Part shown: positions 1-8,346 of the stretch, in pieces
How positions within the stretch are numbered: the stretch's first letter is position 1
How the letters are laid out: each line of letters begins with the position of its first letter
Assembly (NCBI GenBank): GCA_900545325.1
Contig: UQZE01000023.1
Location: forward strand, 1 to 19,550
Origin: an uncultured Eubacteriales bacterium
GTDB taxonomy: Bacteria > Bacillota > Clostridia > Christensenellales > Borkfalkiaceae
Length of the DNA: 19,550 nucleotides
Direction of reading: 5' to 3'
The notes under the pieces: generated by a model
Seen by the model: the letters and a program-made list of their open reading frames with translations, nothing else
Told to the model about the DNA's origin: nothing
Database searches by the model: none
Program-made: the position numbers and the translations under genes

Positions 1-2077
1 CACGGGGGAGGTGTATCTCAGCATTTCCGTACAGTATTTGCAGGGGGACAGCGCGAAACTGCTCGTCAGCGAGGTTAACGGCGTTTCCATGGAAAGTGAA
101 TGGATCGACGATGCCGCCGCGCCGAAAATAAGCGTGGATTTCCTCGGATATGACGAAAACGCGCTGCCGCAGGGCGAAGTCGGCGTCGCGTACCCGATCT
201 TCCCCGCGGACGCGTTCGACGCCGTGGACGGCAGACTGAACGCGGGCGTGAAGGTTTATAAAAATTATCAGACGGCCTCGCAGAAAGAATATAAGGCGGA
301 AAACGGTGCCTTCGTGCCCGGCGAGAGCGGCGTTTACACCATCGTGTATTCGGCCGCGGACAGATCGGGCAACGCGGCGGAATACGCCGTGCGGCTGGAC
401 GTGGCCGAAAAGCTGGAGGCGTTCGGTTACCGTTTCGACGGCGAACTGAAAACGGAATATTTCGTAGGCGAGCGTTTCGTATTGCCGAACGGCGCGCCGT
501 TCGGCGGTTCGGGCGAGGTAAACGCCGCCGTTTCGCTGAAAGACCCGTTCGGAGAAGAGGTTGACGCCGCAGATTTCGCGTTTAACCGAGAAGGCTCGTA
601 TACGCTTGAAATTTCCTTATCGGACTTTTTGGGCAGAACGGGGAAAATAACCTACGAAATAGACGTAAAGACGAGCGATTCCCCCGTCGTGTACGACGTA
701 AATCTGTACGGCGTGATGCTGGAGGGATACGAATACGTCCTGCCCGATTTCTACGCGGTGGATTATTCCTCGGGCAAAGAGGAAACGCCCGAAAAGCGCA
801 TAGAGATCGAATACGGCGGAAAGACGGAAACGCTGGGCGCGGACAGGAAGTTCGTGCCGCGGGTGAAAAACGGCGGGGATAAGATAACCGTGCGCTACGT
901 TGCGGAAAACGCGGCGGGCAAAACGACTTCGGTGCCCTATGAAGTCGCGGTGCTCAAACCCGTGGGCGAGGACGGAGGCATAGATATGTCGGCATATTTT
1001 TACACGAAGGGTATCGCCCGCGTGAACAAAACGGCCGATTACGTGGAATACGTGGCGGAAAGCGAGGGTGCGGAACTGATCTTCGCAAACCCGCTCGTCG
1101 CGAACAATCTGCAACTGGATTTTTACGTGCCTTCCGCATATAACAAATTCTCGGCCTTTGTATTCACGCTGACCGACAGCGAAGATCCTTCCGTTTCGGT
1201 GAGCGCGACCGTCGCCAAAAACGCTTCGGGCGGTTCTTCGAGCCTGTTCGACTGCGGAAACGGAAGCAGCGAGATCTACGGAAACTTCTTCGACAAAACG
1301 ACGTACGGATTTTCCGTCAGCTATAACAACAACAGTTTGTACTTTACGGACAATAACGCCAACAAGCCGATGGATAAGGCGGCCTTTACGGACGGCGGCG
1401 CGGCGTTTACGGGATTTCCCAGCCAGAAGGTCTATCTGAGCATACGCCTCGTCGGCGTGGAGGGCGAGAGCGCGCTCCGCGTGGTGCAGATCGGCAATCA
1501 GTATTTTTCAGATATGACGGCCGACCGCGTCGCGCCTCAGTTCCAGCTGACCGATTTCATCGTGAACACGGCGGATATCGGCGTGCCGTATACGGCGCCC
1601 GCGGCCGTCGTGGCGGACGTGCTCGCCCCGAACGCGGAAATCACGCTCACGATCAAAAAAGGTTCCCGCGTGGTGTACGAGGGCGCGATAGACGAACCGT
1701 ACGTCTTTACGCCCGACGAATACGGTACCTATAACTTTGTTTACGAGGCTTCCGCCGGCGGGCGCAGCAGATCGACGACCTATCTCGTTACCATCAAGGA
1801 CAGGATCGATCCAGAGCTCAGTTTGAACGGCGATGTGCCCGCGGAGGGCGAAACCGGCAAAGCGGTGAAACTTCCGCAGGCTGCGGCGACGGACAACAAC
1901 AGCGAAAATATGCGGGTATGGGTGTTCGTGACGGAACCCGACGGGCGCATGTACGCGCTCGCCGAAAACGTTTACGAATTTACACCCGACGGCGCGGGCA
2001 CGTATCTCGTTTCGTATTACGTCGAGGACGATTACGGCAACTACGCGTATATAAAGCGCGAGATCAAGGTTTCCTGA
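1..2077 (+). CDS. Multi-domain Ig-like surface protein, 5' end outside the window
   Basis: The frame is open from base 2, so the protein begins upstream and no signal peptide can be seen. The first residues (TGEVYLSISV) resemble a later segment, KVYLSIRLVG near codon 475, so the window opens at the end of a first lectin-like module whose second copy spans about residues 320-510. Order from the edge: end of module 1, three Ig-like beta-sandwich domains (about 35-315), a beta-rich LamG-like module, then two more Ig-like domains to the C-terminus. The Ig domains carry repeated motifs such as GVYTIVYSAADRSGNAA and GTYLVSYYVEDDYGNYA, typical of bacterial cell-surface Ig-like repeats. There is no LPXTG signal or C-terminal membrane segment, so anchoring, if any, lies in the unseen N-terminus. 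It ends 11 nt before a DUF4838 lipoprotein gene, probably in one operon. Role inferred: binding of an extracellular polymer. No catalytic motif was recognised. Confidence 0.8.
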   Translation, partial: TGEVYLSISVQYLQGDSAKLLVSEVNGVSMESEWIDDAAAPKISVDFLGYDENALPQGEVGVAYPIFPADAFDAVDGRLNAGVKVYKNYQTASQKEYKAENGAFVPGESGVYTIVYSAADRSGNAAEYAVRLDVAEKLEAFGYRFDGELKTEYFVGERFVLPNGAPFGGSGEVNAAVSLKDPFGEEVDAADFAFNREGSYTLEISLSDFLGRTGKITYEIDVKTSDSPVVYDVNLYGVMLEGYEYVLPDFYAVDYSSGKEETPEKRIEIEYGGKTETLGADRKFVPRVKNGGDKITVRYVAENAAGKTTSVPYEVAVLKPVGEDGGIDMSAYFYTKGIARVNKTADYVEYVAESEGAELIFANPLVANNLQLDFYVPSAYNKFSAFVFTLTDSEDPSVSVSATVAKNASGGSSSLFDCGNGSSEIYGNFFDKTTYGFSVSYNNNSLYFTDNNANKPMDKAAFTDGGAAFTGFPSQKVYLSIRLVGVEGESALRVVQIGNQYFSDMTADRVAPQFQLTDFIVNTADIGVPYTAPAAVVADVLAPNAEITLTIKKGSRVVYEGAIDEPYVFTPDEYGTYNFVYEASAGGRSRSTTYLVTIKDRIDPELSLNGDVPAEGETGKAVKLPQAAATDNNSENMRVWVFVTEPDGRMYALAENVYEFTPDGAGTYLVSYYVEDDYGNYAYIKREIKVS

Positions 2078-2088
2078 CGGAGGGAAGT

Positions 2089-3984
2089 ATGAAAAAATTC
2101 AGAAATATCGTTTGTTTGCTGCTGGCGGGCGTCATGCTGTTTTCCGCAGGCTGCAAGAAAAATAAGGAAGAGCCGAAAGACGAAGGCGAAAAGTTCTCTT
2201 CAACCTATCTCGTGGAGGACGGCCGTTCGCCTTATAAGATAGTCGTGCCCGAAAACGCCTCCAAAACGATCAATTCCGCGGCGGGCGAACTGCAGCTCTT
2301 TTTCAAGGAGGCCACGGGCGTTACGCTTTCCGTCTTGAGCGACGATTCGCTTTCCTTCGACGAAAACGGCTATTATCTTTCGATCGGCGAAACGGGCATG
2401 TTTCGCGGCAGCGGCGTGGAAACCAAGGCGGAAGAACTCGGCGCCGACGGGCTGCGCCTGGTAACGAAAGGCAACACCGTCGTCATGGCGGGGTGCAGCG
2501 ACAACGGCGCGATGTACGCTATGTACGAATTTTTGGAGCGCACTTTCAATCTGGAAGTGTACGCCGAGGACGAATACTATATCGACAAAAACGTAGACGA
2601 CCTGCATCTGAAAATCTTCGACGTAACCGAAAGACCGGCGTTCGACCGTAGGTCGGTGGGGTTGTATCCGTACAGCGTGAACGCCACTTTCCGCAACCGC
2701 ATGAGGCAGGAACTCTACAACGAAGGCTGGATCTACTGGAGCCATTCGCATTTCAAGATCATGCCCACAGAAACGTATTACGACGCGCATAAGGACTGGT
2801 ACAGCCCCGACGGCACGCAGCTTTGCCTGACGAACGACGAAATGCGAGCGGAATTTACCAAAAACGTCATCGAACTGGTCAAGGAAAATCCCGACTGCGG
2901 CTATATCATGCTGGGGCAGGAGGACGTCAATACCTTCTGCACCTGCGAGGAGTGTTCAAAACAGACGGCGGTATATAAAAACAGCGGCGTGATGATGCGT
3001 TTCGTCAACCAAGTCGCGGACGACGTTCAGCGGTATATCGACGAAAACGAACCGGGAAGGGTGTTCACGCTCTGCACGTTCGGCTATCACCAGACGCAGA
3101 ACGCGCCCGTGAACTTTGTAGACGGGGAATACCGTCCCGTCGACGACAGCGTTCTGCCGCGTTCCAACGTAACGGTTATGGTCGCGCCCATCTACGCGTG
3201 CAATTCGCACGACTATTACGCGCCCTGCAATTCCGACGTAGAGGCCGTGTTCAAGGGCTGGCAGGCGGTGGCGGAAGGCCATATGTTCGTGTGGATGTAC
3301 AACAAGGTGTTCAAGTATTATTTCATACCGTTCAACAACTTTTCCTCCATCGTGGACGATTACAACATCTTAAAGGATCTCGGCGCGCGGTTCGTCTACC
3401 ATCAGGGCAACAAGGAAACGCCCGCGGGCGGCATGCAGGAGCTTATGTGCTACGTGCAGGCAAAACTCATGTGGGATACGAGCCTTTCCTTCGACGGGCT
3501 GGTAAACGATTTTATCGATCATTATTATAAGGAGGCCGCGCCCTATTACCGCGAATATTACGACCTGGTGCGCATGAGCTATTCCATGTGGGAGGCGGAC
3601 GGGCTGCACTGCTACAACAGTTCTTCCAAAGCGGAGCAGATCTACGATTCCAAATACTGGACGCAGAACCTGCTCGACAAGTTCGAATCGCTTTTCGCCT
3701 CCATGCTCGAAGCCGTGAAGGGATATGAAACGTCCGACCCCGAATTTTACGAAACGGTCGTGCAGCGCATCAAAAAGGAACGGCTTACTTCGAGATTTTT
3801 ATATCTCGGACTGTACTTCGACAGGCTGAGCTACGACGAAGCCAAGGCGATGATAGACGATTTTGAAACGGTAGCGGCAAAAAGCAGTATCAGCGTCTGG
3901 CGCGAAATGTATCTGACGACCTCGACCGAAAGTCTTATTTCCAGTCTGCTTGCGGATTGGAGAGCGGAACTTTCGCAGAAATAA
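2089..3984 (+). CDS. DUF4838 domain lipoprotein with GH67-like N-terminal domain
   Basis: Predicted 631 residues. ATG 2089 follows GGAGGGAAG at a normal distance; the same frame is open further upstream but that part lies inside the previous gene. The N-terminus is a lipoprotein signal peptide with lipobox FSAGC (Cys22), so the protein should sit on the outer face of the membrane. Residues about 45-180 (IVVPENASKTINSAAGELQ onward) resemble the alpha-glucuronidase (GH67) N-terminal domain. The rest, from ERPAFDRRSVG, matches DUF4838, including the SHSHFKIMP stretch, GYIMLGQEDVN and the Cys motif CTCEEC. Families of this layout occur beside glycoside hydrolases and have a predicted TIM-barrel core, but their reaction is not established to my knowledge. 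The downstream GH20 enzyme suggests a role in processing amino-sugar-containing glycans (inference). Family assignment is fairly sure, function is not. Confidence 0.85.
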   Translation: MKKFRNIVCLLLAGVMLFSAGCKKNKEEPKDEGEKFSSTYLVEDGRSPYKIVVPENASKTINSAAGELQLFFKEATGVTLSVLSDDSLSFDENGYYLSIGETGMFRGSGVETKAEELGADGLRLVTKGNTVVMAGCSDNGAMYAMYEFLERTFNLEVYAEDEYYIDKNVDDLHLKIFDVTERPAFDRRSVGLYPYSVNATFRNRMRQELYNEGWIYWSHSHFKIMPTETYYDAHKDWYSPDGTQLCLTNDEMRAEFTKNVIELVKENPDCGYIMLGQEDVNTFCTCEECSKQTAVYKNSGVMMRFVNQVADDVQRYIDENEPGRVFTLCTFGYHQTQNAPVNFVDGEYRPVDDSVLPRSNVTVMVAPIYACNSHDYYAPCNSDVEAVFKGWQAVAEGHMFVWMYNKVFKYYFIPFNNFSSIVDDYNILKDLGARFVYHQGNKETPAGGMQELMCYVQAKLMWDTSLSFDGLVNDFIDHYYKEAAPYYREYYDLVRMSYSMWEADGLHCYNSSSKAEQIYDSKYWTQNLLDKFESLFASMLEAVKGYETSDPEFYETVVQRIKKERLTSRFLYLGLYFDRLSYDEAKAMIDDFETVAAKSSISVWREMYLTTSTESLISSLLADWRAELSQK

Positions 3985-4007
3985 ACAAATAAAAACGGAG
4001 GTGGAGT

Positions 4008-7000
4008 ATGAAGCGTAAAGGCAAATGGATCGCGGCGCTGATCGCCGTATGTTTATCGTTTACTTTTCTTGCGGCCTGCGGCGGCGGAAAGTATGCGATC
4101 GAACTGAACAGGAACTCGGCGAGCGTATACGTGGGGGAGGAACTCACGCTCACGGCAAAAGTAACGCTCGGCGGGGAGGAAACGGCTGCCGCCGTGAGCT
4201 GGACTTCGTCCGATCCGTCGGTGGCGACGGTGGAAAACGGCAAAGTCAAGGCGCTGAAAGCGGGCAAGACGACCGTTGCCGCGACTGCGGAAAAGGTTTC
4301 CGCCGCGTGCGAAGTGACGGTGCTGGAACCCTCTTTCACGATCTCGCTCGATAAAAGCGAGCTGCCGCTCTTTGTGGGCGAAAGCGAAACGCTGAACGTA
4401 ACGGCGAGCGACGGCAATGCCTACGATTACGGCTGGTCTTCTTCAAACGAGGCCGTGGCCACGGTGGACGGCGGTAACGTTACCGCCGTTGCGGAAGGAA
4501 CCGCAACGATAACCGTTAGCTGCTATAATCTCACGGCGGCCTGCAGCGTGGTCGTCAGCGAAGAGGACGTGTTTTTGATCCTTTCCAACGACAAGGCGGA
4601 GATCAAGGTCGGCGGCACGCTGAAACTGACAGCCTCCCTGACGGACGGTTCTTCGGCTGAAATCGCCTGGAGTTCTTCCGACGAAAGCGTAGCCACGGTA
4701 GAGGACGGCGCCGTTACCGCGCTTAAAGCGGGCACGGCCGTGATAACGGCGGCCGCGGGCGAGGGGCTGAGCGATACCTGCACCGTAACCGTGGCGGACG
4801 ATTACACGCTGATATTCCCCGAACTCCCCGAAAACGTATTCGTGGGGCAGGAACTCGATCTCGGCGTCATAGTCAGAAAGAACGGCGTGGAGGAGGACGT
4901 TTCCGAAGCGCAGATCACAGGCGAAGGCTTTACCGCGGCGGCGGGGAAGATCACGCCGGAAAAGAGCGGAGAGATCAGCGTTACCGTATCCTATCACGGG
5001 CAGACGCGCACGCAGACCGTAGCGGTTTATCACGAGGTGAAGATGGCGGAAGATCTGAAAGCCGTCAACAACGACCTTTCCGGCTGGTACATGATGACCG
5101 CGGATATCGACTTTAAGGGCGGTTACGCGGAGACGATAGCGCATTACAGCGACGGCCATTCCGCTAAAAATTCGGGTTTTCTCGGCGTATTCGACGGTAA
5201 CGGCCACAGCGTGATGAATTTCACCCCTGTATATAAAGGGGCGGTGGCCGCCAACAGTTCTCTGTTCGGCTGGATCGGCGATACGGGCGTGGTGCGAAAC
5301 CTCAACGCGCTCAACGTCAGCATAGAAAGCCGCATCGCGGGCGGGCTCGCCAACACGAACTACGGACTGATCGAAAACTGTTTCGCGGAAGCGACCGTGC
5401 ATTATTTCTCCGCAAGCGATTTCAATAATCCCATCGGCGGTATATGCTCTAAAAATTACGGGAATATAAAAAACACCGTAGCCGCGCTTTCGGTCGGCGC
5501 GGAAGGCGGGGAAACGTCCTGTATCGGCGGTTTCGTCGGCAGGCACCTGTCGGGTTCGAGCATGACCAACTGCTATGCGCTTTCCGAACTCGGCTTTACC
5601 GAGGCGGCAACGCCGACCAACGGTTCCATGGCGGGCACGCTGACGGCGTGCGGCAGTTATGCCGCGCTGGCAGAACTGTATGAAAACATGAATAAGACCG
5701 CGTTTTCCGCGCTCTGGTCGTTCGACGAGGCCGCCTATCCGCACCTCGGCACGATCCCTGAGGATATAACGGTATTGAACGAAAATTTCGAGATCTACGC
5801 GGGCGCGGTTTTCTCGGCGGAAACGACGAGCGTTCTGCCCGTACGTTTCGCCCTTGCAGAGGAAACTGACGGCGTTTCGCTTTCGGGCGGCGAGATCTCC
5901 GTAGGGGAAAGCGTTGCGGCGGGCACGCAGATCAAAGTGCGCGTATACAGTTTGTATAACGCGGGCGCGGCAAAGGAGTTCACCCTGACCGTGCTGGAAA
6001 ACAACGTCGAAGTTACGGCGGAAACGACCGTGGCGGAATTTACCGTCGTCAAGGGCGAAGAAGGCGAATGGAGCAAAGATCTCGGGATCGTGGTGAAGAT
6101 CAACGGCGAACCCGTGGAAGAAGGGTTTGAAATCCGCTCTACGGATCCCGAAGTGGCTGCCGTGGAAGGCGGCACGGTTACCTGCGTGGGCGACGGCACG
6201 GCAAAGGTGGAAGTCGTTGTCAACGGTACCGTGATGCTCACGATAGAAGTCGTGTGCAACGTATATAACCCCGTGCGCACCGCGCAGGATTTCGACGATA
6301 TACGAAAGGCGCAGAACGCGAAGTATATCCTTATGAACGATATCGACTTCGAGGGGCGCACTTTCCCCGCGTTCAGCTGCTGGGCGACTGCGGTAAGCAC
6401 CTCGAAGACCGCGCAGTTTACGGGCGTATTCGACGGCAACGGGTACAGCCTGCTCAATATCAATCCGGGGCAGGAAGCCGGTTCGGGCAGCAGCGACTGG
6501 TCGATATTCGGCGTTATCGGTAAAACGGGCGTGGTGCGCAACCTCTCCGTGATCGGCGCGAATATCGATAACCGCGCGGGCGTGATATCTTCTTATCTCG
6601 CAGGCAGGATAGAAAACTGCTATGTGGAAGTTACCGTCCGCAGCACGGCGAACACAAATCTGAACAACCCCGTCGGCGGCATTGCCGAAAAATCGGTGGC
6701 GGGCGCGCTGGTGAAGGACTGCGTCGCCGTAGTTACGGTGGCGGAGGGCGCCGGCGAAACGTTTATCGGCGGCGTCGTGGGGCAGAGCAAGGGCGATATC
6801 GAAAATTCGCAGCTCATCAACGTAAACGGTTCTCTCGGCGTGCACGACGGTTCCGAAAATTCCACGGGCAAGGTAACGCAGAGCGCGGCGTACGCGGGGC
6901 TCGACGCGTTCTATCACGGGGAAACGGGCGCCGACCTGTCGGCTTACGGCAAAATTTGGGTGTTTACGGAGGGCTATCTGCCTCACCTCGATAAGATGAG

Positions 7001-8072
7001 CGACAGCCTGCTGATAGAGGCGGGCGAAAACGTCTACCAGGGCACGGTTGCGGAAATAGAAGTGATATGCGCGTTCGGCGCGGTCCTCTCGCTGAAAAAC
7101 CCCGTGGACGGCGTTACGCTGGAAAACGGCGCGCTCACGGTGAGCGCGGACGCGGCGGCGGGCACGGAGATCGTTTTGGTGGCGCGCAGCCTGTATCTGC
7201 CCTCGGCGACGGCGGAGAAAACGCTCACCGTACGCGAAAACGAATTCACCGTGGAAATCGGAACGGAAAGCTATGAATTCACATGGATCGCCGGGGCGGA
7301 CGAAGAGGGGAACCCCTATGCGGCGCCCGAAGACTATTCCGCGGCGCCCGTCTTCACGGTCATGCAGGGCGGTCAGCCGTATGAAGGCGAGATAACGCTC
7401 GCCTCCTCCGACGAAACGGCGGTGAAGATTTCAGACGGCAGGATCGTTGCGACAGGGGACGGCTCCGCCGTGATAACGATCGCCGTGGGCGATAACGTGC
7501 TGGGCGAAATCGCCGTCGTTTCCGCAATGTACAATCCCGTGAGAACGACGGAGGAATTTTTGGCGATCGGCAAGGACAACGCCAGCATGGCGAAAAAATA
7601 CGTGCTGATGAACGACCTCGATTTCGGAGGCGCCCGCGTACATGCGTTCAGTTCGTATAAGACGAGCTCGTCAATCACGTTTACGGGCATTTTCGACGGC
7701 AACGGCTATACGATTTCCAATATCGAGCCTTACGCGAACATATTGAATTCCTCCGACCGCGACAGAGCGATTTTCGGTTACATGGATAAGGGCGCAATCG
7801 TGCGCAACGTATCTTTCGTCGGCGTTAAGGCGGCGGACAGATTTTCCGTCGTGTCCAACTGGTGCGAAAACGGCCTGATAGAAAACGTGTATATCGAAGT
7901 AAATTACGGGAATTACGAAGGCTTTACGGGCAATGCGAACAGCGGCAATCCCACGGGCATGGTTGCGGCGAAGCTGCGCGCAAACGGCGTGGTGAGAAAC
8001 TGCGTGGTCAAATTAACGGTGGAAGAGGGCGCGTACAGCGCGTTTGCCGGCGGTATCGTCGGGCAGAACTAG
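4008..8072 (+). CDS. Big_2 / GLUG-like repeat lipoprotein, ended by an in-frame TAG
   Basis: Predicted 1354 residues to the TAG. ATG 4008 follows a strong GGAGGTGGAG site. The signal peptide has lipobox LAAC (Cys24). Residues about 28-270 are three group 2 bacterial Ig (Big_2) domains with the repeated signature WSSSDESVATVEDGAVTALK and relatives; a fourth Ig-like segment follows to about 340. Then come three copies of a beta-rich module starting near residues 344, 754 and 1176, each opening with a phrase like YILMNDIDF, then FTGVFDGNGYSL, IFGVIGKTGVVRNLSV, LIENCYVEVTV and a GGIVGQ segment, as in GLUG-motif adhesins. Big_2-type linkers separate the modules. The third module is cut by TAG at 8070-8072 although the same frame continues with module-like sequence to 8291. 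Probable role: surface binding of a glycan or host polymer; it is not obviously enzymatic. It lies between the DUF4838 lipoprotein gene (23 nt upstream) and GH20. Confidence 0.82.
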   Translation: MKRKGKWIAALIAVCLSFTFLAACGGGKYAIELNRNSASVYVGEELTLTAKVTLGGEETAAAVSWTSSDPSVATVENGKVKALKAGKTTVAATAEKVSAACEVTVLEPSFTISLDKSELPLFVGESETLNVTASDGNAYDYGWSSSNEAVATVDGGNVTAVAEGTATITVSCYNLTAACSVVVSEEDVFLILSNDKAEIKVGGTLKLTASLTDGSSAEIAWSSSDESVATVEDGAVTALKAGTAVITAAAGEGLSDTCTVTVADDYTLIFPELPENVFVGQELDLGVIVRKNGVEEDVSEAQITGEGFTAAAGKITPEKSGEISVTVSYHGQTRTQTVAVYHEVKMAEDLKAVNNDLSGWYMMTADIDFKGGYAETIAHYSDGHSAKNSGFLGVFDGNGHSVMNFTPVYKGAVAANSSLFGWIGDTGVVRNLNALNVSIESRIAGGLANTNYGLIENCFAEATVHYFSASDFNNPIGGICSKNYGNIKNTVAALSVGAEGGETSCIGGFVGRHLSGSSMTNCYALSELGFTEAATPTNGSMAGTLTACGSYAALAELYENMNKTAFSALWSFDEAAYPHLGTIPEDITVLNENFEIYAGAVFSAETTSVLPVRFALAEETDGVSLSGGEISVGESVAAGTQIKVRVYSLYNAGAAKEFTLTVLENNVEVTAETTVAEFTVVKGEEGEWSKDLGIVVKINGEPVEEGFEIRSTDPEVAAVEGGTVTCVGDGTAKVEVVVNGTVMLTIEVVCNVYNPVRTAQDFDDIRKAQNAKYILMNDIDFEGRTFPAFSCWATAVSTSKTAQFTGVFDGNGYSLLNINPGQEAGSGSSDWSIFGVIGKTGVVRNLSVIGANIDNRAGVISSYLAGRIENCYVEVTVRSTANTNLNNPVGGIAEKSVAGALVKDCVAVVTVAEGAGETFIGGVVGQSKGDIENSQLINVNGSLGVHDGSENSTGKVTQSAAYAGLDAFYHGETGADLSAYGKIWVFTEGYLPHLDKMSDSLLIEAGENVYQGTVAEIEVICAFGAVLSLKNPVDGVTLENGALTVSADAAAGTEIVLVARSLYLPSATAEKTLTVRENEFTVEIGTESYEFTWIAGADEEGNPYAAPEDYSAAPVFTVMQGGQPYEGEITLASSDETAVKISDGRIVATGDGSAVITIAVGDNVLGEIAVVSAMYNPVRTTEEFLAIGKDNASMAKKYVLMNDLDFGGARVHAFSSYKTSSSITFTGIFDGNGYTISNIEPYANILNSSDRDRAIFGYMDKGAIVRNVSFVGVKAADRFSVVSNWCENGLIENVYIEVNYGNYEGFTGNANSGNPTGMVAAKLRANGVVRNCVVKLTVEEGAYSAFAGGIVGQN

Positions 8073-8291
8073 GGCAAAGTGGAAAATTCGGCGCTCATCT
8101 ACGCCGCGCGAGGAGAGGAAACGGTCAATCCGGTTTACCAGAATACAAGCGGCGGCACGAGCACGGCGGCGGCTTACGCCGATACGGATGCGTTTTTCGC
8201 GGCGGATTTATCCTCTTTCGACTTGAACGTATGGACGTTCGACGCGGAAACGAAGGCGATTTCGCTGAAAAAGAATTGTTTCAAAGGTTAA
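5037..8291 (+). repeat. Three diverged GLUG-like coding modules
   Basis: The three modules begin at about 5037, 6267 and 7533 in the same frame. They share a fixed order of phrases: a DIDF/DLDF segment, FDGNGY/FDGNGH, a phrase ending in VVRN or IVRN, an ENC or ENV segment and a GG-[IVF]-[CV]-[GS] segment. Modules 2 and 3 both open with NPVRT and are closer to each other than to module 1. The last 73 codons of module 3 lie beyond the TAG at 8070. The copies are diverged at DNA level, so this is old duplication rather than a fresh tandem array. Confidence 0.7.
8073..8291 (+). pseudogene. Downstream remnant of the GLUG-like lipoprotein after the TAG
   Basis: The frame of the upstream gene continues for 72 codons to TAA at 8289-8291. 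The residues just after the stop (GKVENSALIY) align with module 2 of the same protein (GDIENSQLIN), where GQSKGDIEN corresponds to GQN-stop-GKVEN. The TAG therefore replaces a Lys codon (AAG in module 2) and could arise by one A-to-T change. The remnant ends with AVWTF-like module sequence (LNVWTFDAETKAISL), matching the end of the other modules. No Shine-Dalgarno site or credible start codon precedes it; a GTG at 8079 has no ribosome-binding site. It is either a pseudogene fragment, a sequencing error, or read through. Confidence 0.75.
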
Positions 8292-8299
8292 AGTTTGCG

Positions 8300-8323
8300 G
8301 CGCCGCCCGCAGTCGGGCGGCGC
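8300..8323 (+). promoter_or_regulatory. Perfect 10-bp GC-only intercistronic hairpin
   Basis: GCGCCGCCCG at 8300-8309 is exactly complementary to CGGGCGGCGC at 8314-8323, with the four-base loop CAGT. No T-tract follows, so it is a poor intrinsic terminator. It lies 9 nt after the TAA at 8291 and 23 nt before the GH20 start. It most likely stabilises the upstream message or reduces passage into the enzyme genes, separating expression of surface proteins and cytoplasmic enzymes (inference). Confidence 0.6.
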
Positions 8324-8346
8324 GTACGGACAGAGAGGGGCTGACT

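Noticed and set aside
1918..2088. Longer N-terminus for the DUF4838 protein
   Set aside because: This part overlaps the previous gene in another frame. The lipoprotein signal peptide and Shine-Dalgarno site fix the start at 2089.
4443..6986. An 847-codon open frame on the minus strand
   Set aside because: It lies wholly antisense to the Big_2/GLUG-like gene, has no ribosome-binding site, is rich in Arg and His, and shows no domain. It is a by-product of G+C-biased codons on the coding strand.
4008..8291. TAG reassigned as a sense codon in this organism
   Set aside because: Only one internal TAG occurs in all the coding sequence of the window, and it sits where a paralogous module has AAG. 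A point mutation, error or readthrough is simpler.
4100..8291. Recent tandem repeats or CRISPR-like array in the surface-protein gene
   Set aside because: The repeats are long, protein-level and diverged; there are no short identical direct repeats with unique spacers.
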